Below, one piece after another: positions 9,577 through 19,633 of a stretch of 64,000 nucleotides of DNA. The stretch comes from Tabrizicola sp. (GTDB lineage Bacteria > Pseudomonadota > Alphaproteobacteria > Rhodobacterales > Rhodobacteraceae): positions 22,303 to 86,302 of the forward strand of contig JALOTD010000004.1 in the NCBI GenBank assembly GCA_025458105.1, given 5' to 3'. Position numbers and translations under genes: made by a program. Under the pieces are notes generated by a model. The model ran no database searches, was not told where the DNA came from, and saw nothing but the letters and a program-made list of their open reading frames with translations. Every line of letters begins with the position of its first letter. Position 1 is the stretch's first letter.

Positions 9577-9801
9577 ATGAAAGTTGAGTGCCCAAGATGC
9601 CAACAAGATTGGGTCAAGAAGGTACATATTGGCGCTGCCGCGAAAGATGTCTTTTTTTGCGATGAGTGTGAAGCAATCTGGTTTTGTGAGGACTCAATTG
9701 AGTTTGCGACTTTTCTTGACCTACGCACTTTTCTGGAGAGGAGGGGGCTCAGACATAGTGCAGAGGTATTGCACACAATTGTTGATGTAGCAGAACAGTG
9801 A
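9577..9801 (+). CDS. small Zn-ribbon-like protein, candidate immunity protein to the Rhs toxin
   Basis: Starts on the base after the Rhs stop; CPRCQQDWV..CDECEAIW cysteine pairs; 74 aa. Confidence 0.55.
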   Translation: MKVECPRCQQDWVKKVHIGAAAKDVFFCDECEAIWFCEDSIEFATFLDLRTFLERRGLRHSAEVLHTIVDVAEQ

Positions 9802-9963
9802 ACCTTACGGTGGGCGCTAAGCCATCAATGCGCGTTCCGCCTCGCCGCGCTGGTCTTCGCCTTCCTTGCGGCCACAACAGTGAGTTGTAGGGTGGGTATC
9901 AACTCACCTCCTTTCCCTCCCGTGGACTTCCCCGAAACACGACACTCTCCCACTCTCCCAACC

Positions 9964-10037
9964 CTTAACACCCCCCTAACGCCCACAGCCAACCTCTTGA
10001 AATCCCTGGCACTCACCCCCATGTCCACGCGTGGACA
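9964..10037 (-). repeat. composite palindromic repeat, copy C
   Basis: TGTCCACGCGTGGACA at 10022-10037; 19 nt; TTTCAAGAGGTTG-GC-TGTGGGCGTT-8nt-GTTAAG on minus. Confidence 0.88.
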
Positions 10038-10214
10038 GAGGGCCGCCCCCCTTGCGGCCCCCCACCGCCCGTGCCGCCCCTTGTGCTGGAACGCGGGCAG
10101 CGGTGCGACACTTCGGGCTTGCAAGGCAGCCCTTGGCAGCTCAGTGCTCGCAAGCTTGCCTGCCCGGCCCTGACCCGCTAGGTAACGCGGGACCCCTTCG
10201 CCAAAGGCCTAAAG

Positions 10215-11552
10215 ATGCGTCTCTCCCGCTACTTCCTCCCCGTCCTCAAGGAAAACCCCGCCGAGGCGCAGATCGTCAGCCACCGCTACATGCTGCGGGC
10301 TGGCATGATCAAGCAGCAGGCCGCGGGGATCTATTCCTGGCTGCCGCTCGGCTACCGGGTGCTGAAGCGGATCGAGGAGATCGTTCATCAGGAGCAGATC
10401 CGCGCGGGGCACATTCCCCTGTTGATGCCCACCCTGCAGCCCGCCGACCTGTGGCGGGAATCCGGCCGCTACGACGACTACGGCCAGGAAATGCTGCGGA
10501 TCAAGGACCGGCAGGAGCGGGAGATGCTGTACGGCCCAACGAATGAGGAGATGATCACCGACATCTTCCGGGCGCACGTGAACAGCTACAAGGACCTGCC
10601 GCTGACGCTTTACCACATCCAGTGGAAGTTCCGCGACGAGATGCGGCCGCGCTTCGGGGTGATGCGGGGGCGCGAGTTCCTGATGAAGGACGGCTACAAC
10701 TTCGACGTCGACCGGGACGCGGCGCTGCACGCCTACAACCGCCACATGGTCAGCTACCTGCGGACCTACGAACGCATGGGCCTCACCGCGATCCCGATGC
10801 GGGCGGCCTCCGGTCCCATCGGCGGGGACAACACGCATGAATTCCTGGTGCTGGCGCAGACGGGGGAGAGCGAGGTCTTCTACGACGACCGCGTGACCCA
10901 GTTGAAGCTTGGCCAGCGGGATATCGACTACGACAACCGCGCCCAGGTGGCCGACGTCTGCAAGGAGTTCACGACGCTCTACGCCCGCACCGACGAGACG
11001 CATGACGAGGCGGTGTTCGCGCAGGTGCCGGAAGCGCACCGCAAGGTGGGTCGTGGCATCGAGGTCGGGCAGATCTTCTACTTTGGCACCAAGTATTCGG
11101 CGTCCATGGGGGCCGAGGTGACCACGGCGGACGGCGGCAAGGTCCCGGTCGAGATGGGTAGCCACGGGATCGGCGTCAGCCGCCTGCTGGGCGCGATCAT
11201 CGAGGCGAGCCACGACGACAAGGGGATCATCTGGCCCGAGGGCGTCACGCCCTTCCCGGTCGGCATCGTGAACCTGAAGCAGGGCGACAGCGCCGCCGAT
11301 GCGGCCTGCGAGGGGTTGTACAAGGCGCTGCAGGCCAAGGGGCTGGAAGCGCTGTATGACGACCGCGACGAGCGCGCAGGCGCCAAGTTCGCCACGATGG
11401 ACCTGATCGGCCTGCCCTGGCGGATCACCGTCGGTCCGCGGGGCCTTTCGAACGGTGTCGTGGAACTGACGAGCCGCCGTACGGGCGAGTCCGAGGAAGT
11501 CTCGCCCGAAGCCGCCGTGGACCGCATCGCCCAGATCTACGCCGGGCGCTAG
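10215..11552 (+). CDS. proS: prolyl-tRNA synthetase (short bacterial type)
   Basis: [79 protein letters not shown]. Confidence 0.95.
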   Translation: MRLSRYFLPVLKENPAEAQIVSHRYMLRAGMIKQQAAGIYSWLPLGYRVLKRIEEIVHQEQIRAGHIPLLMPTLQPADLWRESGRYDDYGQEMLRIKDRQEREMLYGPTNEEMITDIFRAHVNSYKDLPLTLYHIQWKFRDEMRPRFGVMRGREFLMKDGYNFDVDRDAALHAYNRHMVSYLRTYERMGLTAIPMRAASGPIGGDNTHEFLVLAQTGESEVFYDDRVTQLKLGQRDIDYDNRAQVADVCKEFTTLYARTDETHDEAVFAQVPEAHRKVGRGIEVGQIFYFGTKYSASMGAEVTTADGGKVPVEMGSHGIGVSRLLGAIIEASHDDKGIIWPEGVTPFPVGIVNLKQGDSAADAACEGLYKALQAKGLEALYDDRDERAGAKFATMDLIGLPWRITVGPRGLSNGVVELTSRRTGESEEVSPEAAVDRIAQIYAGR

Positions 11553-11572
11553 GGCGTTCCGAACGATATGAG

Positions 11573-11600
11573 GGGTCCGCCCGATTGGCGGGCCCTTTTG
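11573..11600 (+). terminator. intrinsic terminator after proS
   Basis: GGGTCCGCC-CGATT-GGCGGGCCC-TTTTG. Confidence 0.75.
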
Positions 11601-11669
11601 CGTTCGGCCCCTTGACCTTTCGCCCCCCACGGTCCCCTCTTGTCCCCGGGACAAACGTGGGAGGCCGTC

Positions 11670-12659
11670 ATGGAATACCGTCGCCTGGGAAAATCCGGCT
11701 TGAAGGTCAGCGAGTTTTCCTTCGGGTCCTGGGTGACCTTTGCCAAGCAAGTCGACCTCCGCCCCGCGAAAGAGCTGCTGACCGCCGCCTATGACGCCGG
11801 GATCAACTTCTTCGACAATGCTGAGGGTTATGAGGCCGGGCGGTCGGAGCTGGTCATGGGCCAGGCCATCCAGGAGCTGGGGTGGTCGCGCGACAGCTAT
11901 ATCGTCTCGTCCAAGGTGTTCTGGGGCGGAGAGAAACCGACGCAGCGGGGGCTTTCGGCCAAGCACGTGACCGAAGCCTGCCACGCGGCGCTGAAGCGCC
12001 TTCGCGTCGACCACCTCGACCTCTACTTCTGCCACCGGCCCGACATAGACACGCCGATCGAAGAAACCGTGCGGGCGATGCACAATCTGATCTTCCAGGG
12101 GAAGGTGCTGTATTGGGGGACGTCCGAGTGGTCGGGCCAGCAGATCACCGAAGCGCATCTGGTGGCGCGGCGCGATGGCCTCACCCCGCCGACGATGGAG
12201 CAGCCGCAGTACAACCTCTTCGAACGCGACAAGGTCGAACGGGACTACGCGCCGATCTATGACACCTACGGATTGGGCACGACCATCTGGTCGCCGCTGG
12301 CGTCGGGGTTGCTGACGGGCAAGTACAATGACGGCATCCCGCAGGACAGCCGGGCCGCCTTGCCGGGCTACGAATGGCTGCGCGACATCATTGCCGGGCC
12401 GAAGGGGCGGCGGCGGGTGGAGCAGGTCAAGGCCCTGGCGAAGATCGCCGAAGGCGCCGGGATGCCGATCCATCACCTCGCACTTCTTTGGTGTCTGGCG
12501 AACCCGCGGGTGTCGACGGTGATCTTGGGCGCGTCGCGGCTGGAGCAGCTGACCGATAACCTGAAGGCGCTGGAGGCCAAGGCTAAGCTGACCCCGGATG
12601 TGCTGGCGGCCATCGAAGAGGTGGTGCAGAACAGGCCCGAAGCGCCGCAGCGCTTCTGA
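11670..12659 (+). CDS. aldo/keto reductase (voltage-gated K+ channel beta-subunit type)
   Basis: MEYRRLGKSGLKVSEFSFGSWVTF..INFFDNAEGYEAGRSELVMGQA; HLDLYFCHRPD. Confidence 0.9.
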   Translation: MEYRRLGKSGLKVSEFSFGSWVTFAKQVDLRPAKELLTAAYDAGINFFDNAEGYEAGRSELVMGQAIQELGWSRDSYIVSSKVFWGGEKPTQRGLSAKHVTEACHAALKRLRVDHLDLYFCHRPDIDTPIEETVRAMHNLIFQGKVLYWGTSEWSGQQITEAHLVARRDGLTPPTMEQPQYNLFERDKVERDYAPIYDTYGLGTTIWSPLASGLLTGKYNDGIPQDSRAALPGYEWLRDIIAGPKGRRRVEQVKALAKIAEGAGMPIHHLALLWCLANPRVSTVILGASRLEQLTDNLKALEAKAKLTPDVLAAIEEVVQNRPEAPQRF

Positions 12660-12731
12660 TCCGCCGATGACGCAGCGGCAGATCGCGAAAGGGAGGCTTG
12701 ACCGACGGCCACCGCTGGTCATCTATCAGTA

Positions 12732-13415
12732 ATGAAGTCCAGCGATACTGTGGCCATGACGCTGCCCGCCGATCATTACCGGACCAAGAAACGCGCCCTG
12801 TCGCTGGATGAATTGTTGGCGGACGGGATCGTGCATGCCTTGGCCCTGCTGGCCGGATTCATTGCCTTTCCGATCCTGTTGTACCACGCGCTGCAGACCG
12901 CTGGCATCGGCACTTTCGCGGCGCTGACGGTCTATGCGACCGGCTTCTTCCTGATGTGGGGCTTTTCGCTGGCCTATAACATGACGCCGCCAAGCGCCTT
13001 GAAGTGGCTGCTCAGGCGGTTCGATCATTCGATGATCTATGTGATGATCGCGGGCACCTATACGGCCGTAATTCCGCATCTGGACGGTGCCTGGGCCTGG
13101 GGTCTTGGGATCGTGGTCTGGAGCGGTGCGGCATTGGGTATCCTCGTCAAGGTCCTGCTGCCCGGCCGCTATGACCGGTTGGCTATCCTGGCCTACATCC
13201 TGTTGGGCTGGGTTGGTGTAATCGCCATTGGGCCGGTCACGGCGGTGCTGCCTTCGGTGTCGCTGTGGTTGCTGGCTGCGGGCGGGGTCACCTATGTCGC
13301 GGGCGTTGTCTTCTATGTCTGGGAACGGCTGCGGTTTCAGAATGCAATCTGGCATGGCTTTGTCGCTGTGGCGGCGGGGCTGCATTTCGCAGCTGTGGCG
13401 GTGGCGGTGGCTTGA
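12732..13415 (+). CDS. hemolysin III / PAQR family protein
   Basis: DGIVHALALLAGF, ALKWLLRRFDHSMIYVMIAGTYTAV. Confidence 0.85.
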   Translation: MKSSDTVAMTLPADHYRTKKRALSLDELLADGIVHALALLAGFIAFPILLYHALQTAGIGTFAALTVYATGFFLMWGFSLAYNMTPPSALKWLLRRFDHSMIYVMIAGTYTAVIPHLDGAWAWGLGIVVWSGAALGILVKVLLPGRYDRLAILAYILLGWVGVIAIGPVTAVLPSVSLWLLAAGGVTYVAGVVFYVWERLRFQNAIWHGFVAVAAGLHFAAVAVAVA

Positions 13416-13451
13416 GGCGGCGCGGGTGAGACTTGCGCACCCAACTCGGCG

Positions 13452-14411
13452 CTACATGACCACGACGATATTGCCGGGCTTGTGAAAGCTTTCAGCCCGT
13501 TCATGGGCCCGGGCAAGGTCGGCAAAGGGCAGGATCGGTCCCACGAAAGGCCGATAGCCACCCGCCTGATGCAGGGTAACGAGCCGCTCCATCGCCGCAC
13601 GGCTGTCTTTGTTGGTGCCGGTCAGCACACGGTGCGTGCCACGTCGGGGACGAAGAGCAGCGCCGAGCATTTGGGAAAGGGTCGCGGTGATCAGAACCAG
13701 CCGTCCGCCGGGGGCCAGGTGTGGGGCCGAGGTTTTCCAGCCGAGCCTGCCCATGACATCGACGATCACGTCAAAGGGCCCGGCTGGCAGCGGGTCGCGG
13801 TAATCCGTGACCGACCCGGCCCCGAGGCCGAGCGCCAGCGCATGGTTTTCAGGGGATGCCGTTGCGACAACCTCTGCGCCGAGGTGCCGGGCGATCTGGA
13901 CCGCCGCCCCACCTACAGCACCCGTGGCTCCGGCCACCAGCACCCGCTCGCCTGCAGTCAGCCCGGCGCGGTCGATCAGGAACTCGGCCGCGGTAAGGCC
14001 TCCGAAGAAGAACGCTGCACCCTCCTCGATGCTGAGCGTTTCGGGAAGGGGCAGGACGCGCCCCTCGGCTGGAGCGGTCAGGTATTCGGCATGCGCGCCG
14101 CCCTTGAAGCCGGTCAGGCCAAAGACCCTTTGGCCGGGGGCAAAGCTCGTCACGCGCGCGCCAAGCCCGGCAATCTCGCCTGAGAAGGCCCAGCCGGGGG
14201 ACACCCGCGGACGCCTGAGCCCGATGCCCAGCCGCAACATGATCCCCAACCCGCGCGGTACCTTCCCCGACCGCAAACGGGCATCCCCCGCGGTCACCGG
14301 AGCCGCACAAACCTTGACCAGCACCTCGCCGGGGCCGGGGCTCGGGATCGGCGCTTCGATGAATTCGATGGTCGCGGGTGGGCCATAGGCGGTGTAGCGG
14401 GCGACTTTCAT
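13452..14411 (-). CDS. zinc-type NAD(P)-dependent alcohol dehydrogenase / quinone reductase-like
   Basis: MKVARYTAYGPPATIEFIEAPIPSPGPGEVLVKV; GERVLVAGATGAVGGAAVQIARHLGAEVVATAS. Confidence 0.85.
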   Translation of the reverse strand: MKVARYTAYGPPATIEFIEAPIPSPGPGEVLVKVCAAPVTAGDARLRSGKVPRGLGIMLRLGIGLRRPRVSPGWAFSGEIAGLGARVTSFAPGQRVFGLTGFKGGAHAEYLTAPAEGRVLPLPETLSIEEGAAFFFGGLTAAEFLIDRAGLTAGERVLVAGATGAVGGAAVQIARHLGAEVVATASPENHALALGLGAGSVTDYRDPLPAGPFDVIVDVMGRLGWKTSAPHLAPGGRLVLITATLSQMLGAALRPRRGTHRVLTGTNKDSRAAMERLVTLHQAGGYRPFVGPILPFADLARAHERAESFHKPGNIVVVM

Positions 14412-15049
14412 GCGGGCACTCGGCGGATGGCGGGGGTGATGCGGTGGATGACCCACTCGGCAAAGCCGATGTTGAGCACCCACCAGGCGGCATATATGAC
14501 ATCCGAGGTCAGGCCGTTCGGCAGCGTGCCGGTCACGATGTAGATTGGCAGATACAACATGGAAATGGTGCCTGCACCCATACCGATGGCATAGGCCCGG
14601 ACCGCCCAGGCCCGATGGGCATGGATGTCGCCGACGCGTATCGCAAGGATCGCCGAGGCAAGGGCCAAAAGCAGGGCAGCGCTGAAAATCCCGCGGACGA
14701 TATCGATAAGTGGGGTGCTCTGCATCTCGACCATTGCAAGAAGCAAGAGCCCCGACAGGGCAAGTATCGTCCCCGCACAGACGAAAGCCCATCCTGCCAT
14801 CCGGTGCAGACGGCCAAATCGACGGCGCAGGGCCAGCACAAGGTTCAACGGACCGGCAAGACCAAAGATACCCGCCGCCAAGGCGTGCAGGAACCAGGGC
14901 AAGGGCGCGACGGCTAGCCGAAGGCTGTCCGCCTCGTAGGTTCCGGTCGGGATCTGAATGACACGGACTAGCGCCATCATGACCGGGATGAGGGTGCAAA
15001 GGGCCAGCACAAGCAACAGCAGGGCGGGCCGCGAAAAGATGCGGAGCAT
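14408..15049 (-). CDS. DUF2306-like membrane protein
   Basis: Multi-TM; FGRLHRMAGWAFV, HRAWAVRAYAI typical of DUF2306. Confidence 0.65.
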   Translation of the reverse strand: MLRIFSRPALLLLVLALCTLIPVMMALVRVIQIPTGTYEADSLRLAVAPLPWFLHALAAGIFGLAGPLNLVLALRRRFGRLHRMAGWAFVCAGTILALSGLLLLAMVEMQSTPLIDIVRGIFSAALLLALASAILAIRVGDIHAHRAWAVRAYAIGMGAGTISMLYLPIYIVTGTLPNGLTSDVIYAAWWVLNIGFAEWVIHRITPAIRRVPA

Positions 15050-15073
15050 GGGTAACCTTGAGGGTGGAAGGGT

Positions 15074-15295
15074 TCAGTCGTCGTGGTAGGTAAAGACCTC
15101 GTCAAGTCCAACGCCGAACGTGCGAGCGATGCGGAAGGCAAGCTCCAGCGTCGGGAAGTACTTGCCGTTTTCGATGGCAAGAATGGTCTGCCGGGTGACG
15201 CCGACCCGGTCGGCAAGGTCCTTCTGGGTCATCTCGCCCGCGTCAAAGCGCAGGCGGCGGATACGGTTCTCGATGCGGCCAGGCGCGGGGGCCAT
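15074..15295 (-). CDS. small XRE-family HTH regulator
   Basis: [61 protein letters not shown]. Confidence 0.9.
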   Translation of the reverse strand: MAPAPGRIENRIRRLRFDAGEMTQKDLADRVGVTRQTILAIENGKYFPTLELAFRIARTFGVGLDEVFTYHDD

Positions 15296-15296
15296 G

Positions 15297-15743
15297 TCAG
15301 ACGCTGCGCCGGTAAAGCCAGATCTTCAGGCCGTCCTTGAAGAACTCTGACAGCACGCAAAGCGCGAGGACCAGGTTCATGGCCCGGAAGGCACTTGCCC
15401 CGAAAGCCAGATCGACGATCACGCCCAGAAGGCCGAACGAGAGAAGATACCAGGCCCAGGTCAGGGCCCGACGCTCGATGTCGCGGTCACGTTCGTCCCG
15501 GCGATCATCGGTCTTTTCGCCCGTGAGCACAGCATAGGCTATGTGAAAGCCGATGGTAACCACGATCGCAATGCCGATCGACCATGCCACCAGAACCAGT
15601 ACGGAGCGCGCCCAGGTTTGCAGCGCCTCGGGTCCGACGAAAAGACCTTGTGCATCCTGAACAGACAGCCGCCAGAGAAACAGAGCCAGCACGATGGCTG
15701 TCGTGATGAAGCCGGTCACGGCCTCGCGTTCGCCCATGGACAT
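15297..15743 (-). CDS. membrane protein of unknown function
   Basis: Four hydrophobic segments; adjacent to the small XRE regulator. Confidence 0.6.
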   Translation of the reverse strand: MSMGEREAVTGFITTAIVLALFLWRLSVQDAQGLFVGPEALQTWARSVLVLVAWSIGIAIVVTIGFHIAYAVLTGEKTDDRRDERDRDIERRALTWAWYLLSFGLLGVIVDLAFGASAFRAMNLVLALCVLSEFFKDGLKIWLYRRSV

Positions 15744-15903
15744 AGCATCCCTCCAGTCTTGCCGACGTGGTATAGCGCTACTGACATGGAGTAAAGGATT
15801 CTTTACTAAGTGTCGGGTTTACCATACCTTAACCAATTGGCAGTTGTCCTGGATTGACCCGAACGGCTGGCCTGCCTAGCTTGCGCCGGACAGAGGAGGC
15901 AGC

Positions 15904-16563
15904 ATGACGAAAGCACTGGTCACCTGGGGCGGATGGGAGGGACACGAGCCCGAGAAGGTTGGCCCGATGTTTGCCGCCTGGCTGCGGGAGGCGGGAATGG
16001 AGGTGACGCTTACCGACAGTCTTGCCTGTTTCGACGATGCCGAGGCGGTGAAGTCCTATGACTTGATCGTCCCGGTCTGGACCATGTCGACGATTGGCAA
16101 GGAGCAGGCCCTGAACGCCTGCGCCGCTGTTGCCGCAGGAACCGGGATCGCGGGATGCCATGGCGGCATGTGCGACGCCTTCCGCGAGAACGTCGACTGG
16201 CAGTTCATGACGGGCGCGCAATGGGTTGCGCATCCGGGCAATGATGGGGTGGAATACGGGGTCCGCATGGTTTCGGACGACCCGCTGGTGGCGGGTGTGG
16301 GTGATTTCACAGTCAGGACCGAACATTATTACCTGCATGTCGATCCGGCCGTGAATATTCTGGCGGTTTGCGACTTTCCGCAGGTGGATGGCCCCCATGC
16401 GGTGAACGGACCTGTCGCGATGCCGGTCGTCTTCACCAAAGGCTATGGCCGGGGCCGGGTCTATTACAATGCGCTTGGCCACCAGAAGAACGTGATCGAC
16501 CATGGACCGGCGGCGGAACTCATGCGGCGTGGTCTTTTGTGGGCGGCGCGTTCGCGCCAATAG
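15904..16563 (+). CDS. ThuA-like domain protein
   Basis: WGGWEGHEPEKVGPMFAAWL, GIAGCHGGMCDAFRENVDWQFMTGAQWVAHPG, TEHYYLHVDP, GRGRVYYNALGHQKNV. Confidence 0.85.
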   Translation: MTKALVTWGGWEGHEPEKVGPMFAAWLREAGMEVTLTDSLACFDDAEAVKSYDLIVPVWTMSTIGKEQALNACAAVAAGTGIAGCHGGMCDAFRENVDWQFMTGAQWVAHPGNDGVEYGVRMVSDDPLVAGVGDFTVRTEHYYLHVDPAVNILAVCDFPQVDGPHAVNGPVAMPVVFTKGYGRGRVYYNALGHQKNVIDHGPAAELMRRGLLWAARSRQ

Positions 16564-16600
16564 CGCAACAAGCTCGTCAGACGAAGGTGAAAGGGTCCGG

Positions 16601-16620
16601 GCCGTTTGATGCCCGGACCT
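16601..16620. terminator. bidirectional hairpin terminator candidate
   Basis: GGTCCGGGC..GCCCGGACC between convergent genes. Confidence 0.55.
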
Positions 16621-16627
16621 GGCTGTG

Positions 16628-16897
16628 TCACTTGGAAAGTTCGGCCATCATCTCATCTATCGCCTTGCAGGCGGCTTGCAGGTCATCACCCTGAGCGCTG
16701 GCCTTGGTGGCAAGCTCTTGTACCTTGGGCGCAAGCTCGGCCAGTTTGGCCGGGTCTGCCGCTGCGACCTCTTGCATCTTGGTGGCCAGATCTGTGGCTT
16801 TCTTTTGTGCCAATTCGTTGGTGCAGGTCTCTTCGCTGTTGCAGGCAGCGAGGAACCCCGTTGCAGCAATGGCCAGAATTGCGGTGGAAAAACGCAT
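16628..16897 (-). CDS. small putative lipoprotein
   Basis: MRFSTAILAIAATGFLAACNSEE lipobox. Confidence 0.65.
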   Translation of the reverse strand: MRFSTAILAIAATGFLAACNSEETCTNELAQKKATDLATKMQEVAAADPAKLAELAPKVQELATKASAQGDDLQAACKAIDEMMAELSK

Positions 16898-17071
16898 GAC
16901 AATCCCTCGTCGGTTGTTGCCCGGTCCTTGACCGGTAAGGTCACACTAGCGTGAACGGCTGGGCTGGCACAGATGTCGATGCCAGGTATTGCGGAAATCC
17001 GCCTTGATGGAGGCGTGGCTTGACCTTTCGGGGCGGCTGCCGGATGGTCGCGCCCAACAAGGGCAGGGCAG

Positions 17072-18358
17072 ATGGCACAGAAGACGGCACCCTTTTCGGG
17101 CTTTGAATTCATGATCGCCTGGCGCTATCTGCGCGCAAGGCGTGCCGAGGGTGGCGTCAGTGTGATGACCTGGATCTCTCTGATCGGGATCACGCTGGCA
17201 GTGTTCGCCCTCATCCTTACGTTGGCGGTCCGGGCGGGGTTCCGGGCCGAGTTCGTGGATACGATCCTTGGCGCGAATGCGCATGTTGCGGTCTACTCGG
17301 CGGGGGTCGTCGGTCCAGAGGGCCAGTTGATCCGTGGCTTTACCACTCCGGATGCTGTCGCTGCTGCCATCCGGGAAGTTCCGGGCGTGACGCGGGCGGC
17401 GCCCTTGATCCGTGGCAAGGTCATCGTGACGGATGGCGAGCGGACGACAGGGGCCGAGGTCTATGGGCTTTTGCCGGAGGATCTGGAAACGATCCCCCGG
17501 GTTGGAAAGGGGGCCGAGGCGATCGGTGACCTGGCGCGCTTTCCGGACGGCATTGCGCTGGGGTCGGGTATTGCCCGCGAACTGGGCGTCACCGTGGGCG
17601 ACCGGGTTCGGGTGATCTCGCCCCAGGGGACGAAAACGCCGATGGGCATGACGCCCAGGACCAATGCTTATGAGGTCGTCTATATCTTTACCGCCGGCCG
17701 GATCGATATCGACACGACGCGCATCTACATGCCCCTGACCGAGGCGCAGTCGTTCTTCAACAAGGAAGGCACGGCGGACGAGATCGAGGTCATGGTCGAC
17801 GTGCCAGACGAGATCGAGCGCTATGGCGAGCCGATCCTGCAGGCGGCGGGGCCGGAGGCGTTACTCTGGACCTGGAAGGACAGTTCGGGCGCCTTCCTGC
17901 GGGCGCTGACCATCGAGGACAACGTGATGTTTGTCATCATGTCGGTGCTGGTACTGATCGCGGCGATGAACATCATCAGCGGGCTGATCATGCTGGTGAA
18001 GAACAAGGGCCGCGACATCGGCATCCTGCGGACGATGGGGCTGACCGAAGGCAGCGTGCTGCGCGTGTTCTTCATCTGCGGGGCGTTCACCGGCGTGATC
18101 GGCACAGTCGCCGGGGTGGCGCTGGGCTGTCTGGCGGCGCTGAACATGGACCAGATCATGTCCTTCCTGAACTGGGTCAACGGGGCCGAGGTCTGGGACC
18201 CGACGATCCGGGGCATCTATTCGTTGCCGGCAAAGCTGCAGCTGAATGACGTGCTGTCCGCAGTCTTCCTGTCCCTGGGCCTGTCCTTTGTGGTGACCCT
18301 GTTCCCGGCGCGGCGGGCGGCGCGGATGAACCCGGTCGAGGCGCTGCGCTATGAGTGA
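17072..18358 (+). CDS. lolC: lipoprotein-releasing ABC transporter permease LolC/E
   Basis: [72 protein letters not shown]. Confidence 0.9.
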   Translation: MAQKTAPFSGFEFMIAWRYLRARRAEGGVSVMTWISLIGITLAVFALILTLAVRAGFRAEFVDTILGANAHVAVYSAGVVGPEGQLIRGFTTPDAVAAAIREVPGVTRAAPLIRGKVIVTDGERTTGAEVYGLLPEDLETIPRVGKGAEAIGDLARFPDGIALGSGIARELGVTVGDRVRVISPQGTKTPMGMTPRTNAYEVVYIFTAGRIDIDTTRIYMPLTEAQSFFNKEGTADEIEVMVDVPDEIERYGEPILQAAGPEALLWTWKDSSGAFLRALTIEDNVMFVIMSVLVLIAAMNIISGLIMLVKNKGRDIGILRTMGLTEGSVLRVFFICGAFTGVIGTVAGVALGCLAALNMDQIMSFLNWVNGAEVWDPTIRGIYSLPAKLQLNDVLSAVFLSLGLSFVVTLFPARRAARMNPVEALRYE

Positions 18359-19025
18359 GATGCTGGAACTGTCGGGGATCACCAAGGGCTACAATCGGGG
18401 CAAGCCGTCAGAGGTCCTGGTGCTGCGCGGGGCAGATTTGACGGTCGTGAAGGGCGAGGTTGTGGCCCTTGTCGCGCCGTCAGGTGCGGGCAAGTCGACG
18501 CTTTTGCATATTGCGGGGCTGCTGGACACTCCCGATGCGGGTGTGGTGCGGCTTGATGGGCGCGAGATGGGTGGGCTGTCGGACCGAGCGCGGACCGAGG
18601 CGCGCAGGGCCGAAGTGGGCTTCATCTACCAGTTCCACCATTTGTTGCCGGAGTTCACTGCGCTGGAAAACATCGTGATCCCGCAACTGGCCAATGGGGT
18701 GGCGAAGCCGTTGGCCGAAGCGCGGGCGCGGGAGCTTTTGGAGAAGGTTGGCGTCGGCGCGCGGGCGGGGCACCGCCCCGCAGCGCTGTCGGGGGGTGAA
18801 CAGCAGCGCGTCGCCTTCTGCCGGGCTCTGGCCAATGCGCCAAAGCTGCTTTTGGCGGATGAGCCGACCGGGAACCTGGATCCTGCGACGTCGGATCAGG
18901 TCTTCGGCGTGTTGATGGACCTGGTGCGGGCCACAGGTCTTTCCGCGCTGATCGCAACCCACAACCTTGACCTTGCCGCCCGTATGGACCGGACCGTACG
19001 ACTATCCGGGGGTATGGTGACCTAG
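18351..19025 (+). CDS. lolD: lipoprotein-releasing ABC transporter ATP-binding protein LolD
   Basis: Walker [10 protein letters not shown], signature LSGGEQQR, Walker [13 protein letters not shown]. Confidence 0.92.
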   Translation: MSEMLELSGITKGYNRGKPSEVLVLRGADLTVVKGEVVALVAPSGAGKSTLLHIAGLLDTPDAGVVRLDGREMGGLSDRARTEARRAEVGFIYQFHHLLPEFTALENIVIPQLANGVAKPLAEARARELLEKVGVGARAGHRPAALSGGEQQRVAFCRALANAPKLLLADEPTGNLDPATSDQVFGVLMDLVRATGLSALIATHNLDLAARMDRTVRLSGGMVT

Positions 19026-19079
19026 ATCAAGGTCGCGCTTCTTGGCCCGTGGTGGACTTGCCGCAATGGAGGGACCAGA

Positions 19080-19481
19080 ATGCGCTACATGATCCTGTTT
19101 CCGATGCTGGCGCTGGCCGCCTGTGTCGATCCCGAGACACCAACCGGTGCCGAGGATTTCGCGACCTATTGCTCGGCCTGTCATGGCAGGACGGGCAAGG
19201 GGGATGGGGGGGTAGCGGCAACCCTGCCGCAACGCCCGGCCGATCTGACCAGGCTGACAGCAGGGAACGGCGGGGTGTTCCCGGCTACTCGCGTCATGGC
19301 AAAGATCTGGGGCTATACAGGCGTTCGACCGGGTGAGCTGAACGGTGCCTCTCCCATGCCCGAGTTCGGTTCGCTTCTGCAGGGCGACCTCGTGCCCTAT
19401 GACGGTGGGGATGGAATAGCGACGCCAACCCCGGCGCGGCTGGTGCAACTGGCCGAGTTTCTGCGGACGCTTCAGGACTAG
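19080..19481 (+). CDS. c-type cytochrome, class I
   Basis: Lipobox LALAACV; haem motif CSACHG; distal ASPMPEFG. Confidence 0.85.
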   Translation: MRYMILFPMLALAACVDPETPTGAEDFATYCSACHGRTGKGDGGVAATLPQRPADLTRLTAGNGGVFPATRVMAKIWGYTGVRPGELNGASPMPEFGSLLQGDLVPYDGGDGIATPTPARLVQLAEFLRTLQD

Positions 19482-19633
19482 TCCAGAGCAAACGCGCTTG
19501 ACTGCCGGCAGGATCGGGTCGGCATTTGCGCAGCGGGGACTGCACCAGCGGGACTTGGCATACGGCGGGAAATCCTGACTATGGCGCAAGCTTTGCCGCA
19601 GTGCACATGATGCACAGTCAGGAAAGGGGCAGG

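Noticed and set aside
10209-12722. 837-aa minus-strand ORF spanning proS and the aldo/keto reductase
   Set aside because: Antisense artefact of GC-rich third positions; both plus-strand genes are well supported
13452-14999. 515-aa ORF as one gene
   Set aside because: N-terminal part is a shadow of the DUF2306 gene; dehydrogenase starts at 14411
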